Positions 59,933 through 64,000 of a stretch of DNA of 64,000 nt are shown here, one piece after another. A program made the position numbers and the translations under genes. This DNA is from Streptomyces xantholiticus (GTDB lineage Bacteria > Actinomycetota > Actinomycetes > Streptomycetales > Streptomycetaceae), in contig NZ_BMWB01000013.1 of NCBI RefSeq assembly GCF_014651015.1, forward strand, positions 124,001 through 188,000, written 5' to 3'. Each line of letters begins with the position of its first letter. Position 1 is the first letter of the stretch. The notes beneath the pieces were generated by a model, which had not been told where the DNA came from, searched no databases, and saw only the letters and a program-made list of their open reading frames with translations.

Positions 59933-62900
59933 ACCGCGCCGTGACCGCGCTCCCCAGCCCCGCGCCCGGCCGGTGGCGGCCCCTGCGCATCGGGCTCGTC
60001 GACCTGTTCCACTACGACGTCGAGGAGTTCTGGTTCCGCGACGGCCGCCTGCTGCTGCGCGGCAACAACGGCACCGGCAAGTCGAAGGTGCTCGCCCTCA
60101 CCCTGCCGTTCCTACTGGACGGTGACCTCTCCGCCCGCCGCGTCGAGCCCGACGGCGACGCGGGCAAGCGGATGGAGTGGAACCTGCTCCTGGGCGGCGA
60201 GCACCCGCACCCGGAAAGGCTCGGCTACACCTGGATCGAGTTCGGACGGCTCGACGACACCACGGGCGAGGCGCATTTTTGTACGCTGCTGTGCGGGCTG
60301 AAAGCGGTCGCCGGACGCGGCATCGCCCGCCACTGGTTCGCGGTGACGGACCAGCGGATCGGCGCCGGCCTGGACCTGCTGGACGCCACCGGCACGGCTC
60401 TGTCCCGGGACCGGCTCGCCGAGGCGATCGGCAGTCACGGCATGGTGTACGACACGGCGAAGACGTACCGCAGGGCGGTCGACGAAGCTCTCTTCGGGCT
60501 CGGGGAGCGGCGCTACGGGGCCCTCGTCGACCTTCTGATCCAGTTGCGCCAGCCGCAGTTGTCCAAGCGCCCCAGTGAAGCCGCCCTGTCCCGGGCGCTG
60601 ACCGAGGCGCTGCCGCCGATGGACCAGGCGGTCGTCGCCGACGCGGCGGAGGCGTTCAGATCGCTGGACGAGGAGAAGGAGGAACTGCGGGCGGCCCGAG
60701 AGGCCGAGCAGGCGTCCTCGGCGTTCCTCGACCACTACCGGCGCTACGCCCGCCTCGCCTCCCGGCGCCGCGCCCGCCTGCCCCGCCGCGAGCACGCCCG
60801 CTACGAGAACCTCCAGCGGGAACTCGCCAAGGCACAGGCGGATCGGGACCAGGCCCTGACGGAGCGCGAGGAGGCCCGCGCGAGGGGCGCCGCACTCGGT
60901 GAACGGGCCGCGCGGCTGGCCGCCCAGGACGCCGCGCTGCGGTCCGGGCCAAAGATGCGCGACGCCCAGGCACTCGACCGGGCGGCGGCCGACGCCTCCC
61001 GTACGGCCGGAGAGCTGACCCGCGCCGAGGCCGACCGGCGGACGGCGGCCGAAGCACACACCCGGGCCCTGGGACGGCTCGCCACCGCGGGCAACCGGCT
61101 CACGGCGGCTCAGGAGGCGCTGGACGACATCCAGAACCGCGTTACGGAGAGTGCCGCGGCGGCCCGGCTCGACGTCCCCCGGACCGAGGGAGCCCCTGAA
61201 GCGGTCCTGCGCCGGGACGCGGACGAGGCGACGGCCGCCAGGCGGCGGGCCGTCGAGCACGTGGCGGAACTCGCCATGCGTGCCGAGCACGCCGAGGAGC
61301 AGCGCAGGGCCGCCCGGCTGCGCGCCGATGAGGCCGACGAGGAGGTCGTGCACAGCGCGGAGCGGCTGGCCGAGGCGGAGGAGAAGGCCACCGAGGAGGG
61401 ACGGGCGCTGGTCACAGCCGTGCGGGAGCACCTGGCCGGGTGCGTTGAGCTGCGGGTGAGCGGGCTGCCGGGGGTCCTGGACGCGGTGCAGGACTGGGTG
61501 AGCTCACTGGACGGTGCCCTGCCGGCCCGTACGGCGGCGGCCGAGGCCCATCGCACCGCCGCCTCCCGCCTGGCAGACCGGGCTGCCGGACTGGCCCACC
61601 GCGAGGCAGCGCGAACGGAACGGCAGCGGCTGGCGGTCCAGGAGCTGACCGCCCTCGAAGCGGGCGGCGAGCGCGGCCCGTCGGCGCCGTACACGCGTAC
61701 GCCCGACGTGCGCGACCGGGCCCTCGGCGCCCCGCTGTGGCGGCTCGTCGACTTCCGCCCGCACATCACCGACGCCGACCGGGCGGGGCTGGAGGCCGCG
61801 CTGGAGGCGTCGGGGCTCCTCGACGCCTGGGTACGGCCGGACGGCTCCGCAGTCGCGGCGGACGGCCACGACGTGTTGCTCGACCCGGTCGGGCTGCTCG
61901 GCGGGGCCGGCCTCGACCGCGCGCTGTGCCCGGCGGTCGACCCCGCGGACGTGGGGGCCGCCGCCGTGGGCGAGGAGACGGTAGCGCGCCTGCTCGCCTC
62001 GATCGGGCTGGCCGCAGGGGACGGGGACCGGTCCGGGGAGACCTCCGGGGAAGCCGACGGCCACGACACCTGGGTCTGCGCGGACGGGCGCTTCCGGGTC
62101 GGCGCGCTCACCGGAAGCTGGGCCAAGAAGAGTGCCCAGTACGTGGGAGAAGGAGCACGGGAACGGGCACGCCGCGCCCGGATCAACGAACTGCACACCG
62201 AGCTGGACGCGTTGGCGACCGAGCGGGAGCGACTGGCCGAGGAGTCCCGCGCCGTGGCCGAGCGCCGCGTCGTGCTGGACGCCGAACTCGCCGCGGTACC
62301 GGGCGACGACGACCTGCGCCACGCCCACGCACGTGTCACCGCCGCGGCCGACGCGGCCCACCGGGCCCGTACCCGGCAGGAGACGCGGGCCGCGGAGCTG
62401 GGGCGGGCGGCTGCGAACGCCGACGGTGCGGCGGCCGAGCTCGCCGAGACCGCGGCCGCCCTGAACCTTCCCGCCGACACAGCGGGACTGGGCTCCGTAC
62501 GCCAGACACTCGCCGATCACACCGCTCTCCTGGCGGCGCTGTGGCCCGCGTTGCGCGAACACGCCGACGCCGAGCGCGCAGTGACCGGTGAGCAGGCGGA
62601 GACCGACCGGGCCGCACTCCTCGTGTCCGAACTCTCGGAGCGGGCGACGGAGGCCGCCCGGGGCGCCGCTGCCGCGGACGAACACCTCGCCACCCTCCGC
62701 TCCACAGTCGGAGCGGCCGTCGCCGAACTCCAGCGGCGGCTGGAGGAGACAGCGGAGGCAGCTCGCGTCTGCGAGAGCGAACAGCAGCAGGCCCATGCGG
62801 ACTTCGCAGACGCCGACCGGCGGGCCAGCCGCGCCGAGGGGCGCATCGAGCGGCTCGCCGAGGACGTCACAGAGGCGACCGCCGCGCGTGAGGAAGCCGT

Positions 62901-64000
62901 CGCGGCGCTCCAGCGGTTCGCCGCGACGGGGCTGCTTGCCGTGGCCCTTCCCGACATCGACGTACCGGACGACGACGGAGCACCATGGGCGGCGACCCCC
63001 GCCGTCGCTCTCGCGCGCGCCATCGAGTCTCGGCTTTCCTCGGTCGACGACTCGGACGCGGCCTGGGAACGCGTGCAGAAACGGCTGAGCGAGGAGTTCG
63101 GCAGGCTCCAGGACGCGCTGTCGCGGCACGGCCACACCGCCACCGCCCGTCCGAGCGAGGACGGCATGCGGGTCGACATCGTCTACCAGGGCCGGGAACG
63201 GGCCGTACCCGAACTCGCCGAGGCGCTGGCCGTCGAGGTCGCCGAACTGATCCGCATCCTGTCCGCACACGAGCGCGAGATCCTTCAGACCCACCTGATC
63301 ACCGAGGTCGCCGGGACGCTCCAGGAGCTGATCGGGGCCGCCGAACGACAGGTGGGCGCCATGAACAAGGAGCTCGAGGAACGCCCGACCTCGACCGGCA
63401 TGAAGCTGCGGCTGGTGTGGCGGGCTTCCCGCCGTGCCCCGCAGGGGCTGGCCCAGGCCCGTGAACGGCTGCGCCAGTCGGCCGATGCCTGGTCACTCGA
63501 GGACCGGGCAGCGGTCGGCGCGTTCCTCCAGGAGCAGATCGCCCGCCGGCAGGCCGACGACAGCGCCGGCAGCTGGCTGGAGGACCTCACCGCCGCACTC
63601 GACTACCGGGCCTGGCACGAGTTCGGCGTCGAACGCCACCAGCACGGCAAGTGGGTGCCGGCCACCGGGCCCGCTTCGGGCGGGGAGCGGGTACTGGCCG
63701 CGTCCGTGCCCCTTTTCGCCGCCGCGTCCTCCCACTACGCGAGCGCGGGCGGCCCCCATGCCCCGCGCCTGGTCACCCTGGACGAGGCGTTCGCCGGCGT
63801 CGACGACGACTCTCGCGCCAAGTGTCTGGGCCTGCTGCGCGCCTTCGACCTCGACGTCGTCATGACCAGCGAACGGGAATGGGCCTGCTATCCGCAGGTC
63901 CCCGGCATCGCCATCGCCCAGCTCTCGCGCGTCGACGACATCGCCGCCGTGCTGGTGACCCGGTGGGAGTGGGACGGCAGCGAACGACGGCACGGCATGG
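59929..64000 (+). CDS. jetC: Wadjet type II SMC-like ATPase JetC (TIGR02680), 3' end beyond window
   Basis: An SMC/MukB-like ATPase with 1,357 codons present, probably almost complete because the last residues VLVTRWEWDG are near the family end. The start is GTG 59929-59931, overlapping the jetB stop (GTGA). Walker A GNNGTGKS is at residues 45-52, long coiled coils rich in Ala, Arg and Glu run from about 240 to 500 and 740 to 1,050 around a hinge, the signature SGGER is at 1250-1254, and Walker B LVTLDEAFAG (D1285, E1286) follows. It would extrude DNA loops and trap small circular DNA for cleavage by JetD, whose gene should follow off the right edge. Confidence 0.92.
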   Translation, partial: MNRAVTALPSPAPGRWRPLRIGLVDLFHYDVEEFWFRDGRLLLRGNNGTGKSKVLALTLPFLLDGDLSARRVEPDGDAGKRMEWNLLLGGEHPHPERLGYTWIEFGRLDDTTGEAHFCTLLCGLKAVAGRGIARHWFAVTDQRIGAGLDLLDATGTALSRDRLAEAIGSHGMVYDTAKTYRRAVDEALFGLGERRYGALVDLLIQLRQPQLSKRPSEAALSRALTEALPPMDQAVVADAAEAFRSLDEEKEELRAAREAEQASSAFLDHYRRYARLASRRRARLPRREHARYENLQRELAKAQADRDQALTEREEARARGAALGERAARLAAQDAALRSGPKMRDAQALDRAAADASRTAGELTRAEADRRTAAEAHTRALGRLATAGNRLTAAQEALDDIQNRVTESAAAARLDVPRTEGAPEAVLRRDADEATAARRRAVEHVAELAMRAEHAEEQRRAARLRADEADEEVVHSAERLAEAEEKATEEGRALVTAVREHLAGCVELRVSGLPGVLDAVQDWVSSLDGALPARTAAAEAHRTAASRLADRAAGLAHREAARTERQRLAVQELTALEAGGERGPSAPYTRTPDVRDRALGAPLWRLVDFRPHITDADRAGLEAALEASGLLDAWVRPDGSAVAADGHDVLLDPVGLLGGAGLDRALCPAVDPADVGAAAVGEETVARLLASIGLAAGDGDRSGETSGEADGHDTWVCADGRFRVGALTGSWAKKSAQYVGEGARERARRARINELHTELDALATERERLAEESRAVAERRVVLDAELAAVPGDDDLRHAHARVTAAADAAHRARTRQETRAAELGRAAANADGAAAELAETAAALNLPADTAGLGSVRQTLADHTALLAALWPALREHADAERAVTGEQAETDRAALLVSELSERATEAARGAAAADEHLATLRSTVGAAVAELQRRLEETAEAARVCESEQQQAHADFADADRRASRAEGRIERLAEDVTEATAAREEAVAALQRFAATGLLAVALPDIDVPDDDGAPWAATPAVALARAIESRLSSVDDSDAAWERVQKRLSEEFGRLQDALSRHGHTATARPSEDGMRVDIVYQGRERAVPELAEALAVEVAELIRILSAHEREILQTHLITEVAGTLQELIGAAERQVGAMNKELEERPTSTGMKLRLVWRASRRAPQGLAQARERLRQSADAWSLEDRAAVGAFLQEQIARRQADDSAGSWLEDLTAALDYRAWHEFGVERHQHGKWVPATGPASGGERVLAASVPLFAAASSHYASAGGPHAPRLVTLDEAFAGVDDDSRAKCLGLLRAFDLDVVMTSEREWACYPQVPGIAIAQLSRVDDIAAVLVTRWEWDGSERRHGM

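Noticed and set aside
1..64000. CRISPR array, tRNA or rRNA genes, integrase or attachment-site duplication
   Set aside because: I saw no regularly spaced repeats, no cloverleaf or rRNA motifs, and no integrase; the only transposase is the broken one at 40401-41446. Subtle att sites could be missed by eye.

Overview
The window looks like a piece of a Streptomyces (or close actinomycete) chromosome. The GC content is high, GTG and TTG starts are frequent, ATGA/GTGA start-stop overlaps are common, and it carries typical streptomycete families: DUF5753/DUF397 pairs, a 67-residue cold-shock protein, and Pgl/BREX type 2. All names rest on reading motifs and family resemblance by eye; no database search was run.

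1-13,360 is a sulfur-scavenging region, all on the minus strand. It has a sulfonate-type ABC transporter (binding lipoprotein, ATPase, permease cut by the left edge), an Rrf2 regulator, and a second operon coding a Tat-type binding lipoprotein, ATPase, permease, flavin monooxygenase, APS-reductase-like flavoprotein, ferredoxin and TauD dioxygenase. A third unit codes a winged-helix regulator and a DszC/SfnB-like flavoenzyme. Each of the three units is preceded by a tiny leader peptide with the same R-x-H-[IV]-D...S-A-x-C ending. Two of them also share a TTCCTA-N9-T[AG]GG[GA]A operator-like site.

13,360-18,200 is mixed: a long non-coding stretch with CAGTA repeats, a MerR-like gene, a cold-shock gene with a hairpin-bearing leader, a hypothetical gene, a hemolysin-III membrane protein and a decayed PP2C phosphatase.

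18,200-64,000 is a defence island. It opens with a 1,759-residue protein carrying a sacsin/Hsp90-type ATPase and a DUF3883-like nuclease domain. A complete BREX type 2 (phage growth limitation) set follows on the minus strand: brxHI, brxD, pglZ, pglY, then pglX and pglW. It is interrupted twice: by an AIPR protein between pglZ and brxD, and by a nuclease-DUF2075 helicase plus about 10 kb of variable cargo between pglY and pglX. Divergent from pglW is a type II Wadjet operon (jetA, jetB, jetC) that runs off the right edge; jetD would lie beyond.

The cargo between the BREX halves (38-48 kb) is repeat-rich. It holds two related methyltransferases, two copies of an XRE-DUF5753 regulator (one intact with DUF397, one with a 333-bp in-frame deletion and truncated by a transposase remnant), three 95-residue secreted cysteine-containing peptides, a HicB/HTH-like protein and a mannosyltransferase-like membrane protein. 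Two of the secreted-peptide genes face away from each other and share a 202-bp inverted repeat with one visible mismatch.

The most promising leads are the GHKL-ATPase/nuclease giant next to BREX, the AIPR and DUF2075 nucleases embedded in BREX-2, the invertible-looking secreted-peptide pair, and the dual control (operator plus cysteine leader peptide) of the sulfur genes.
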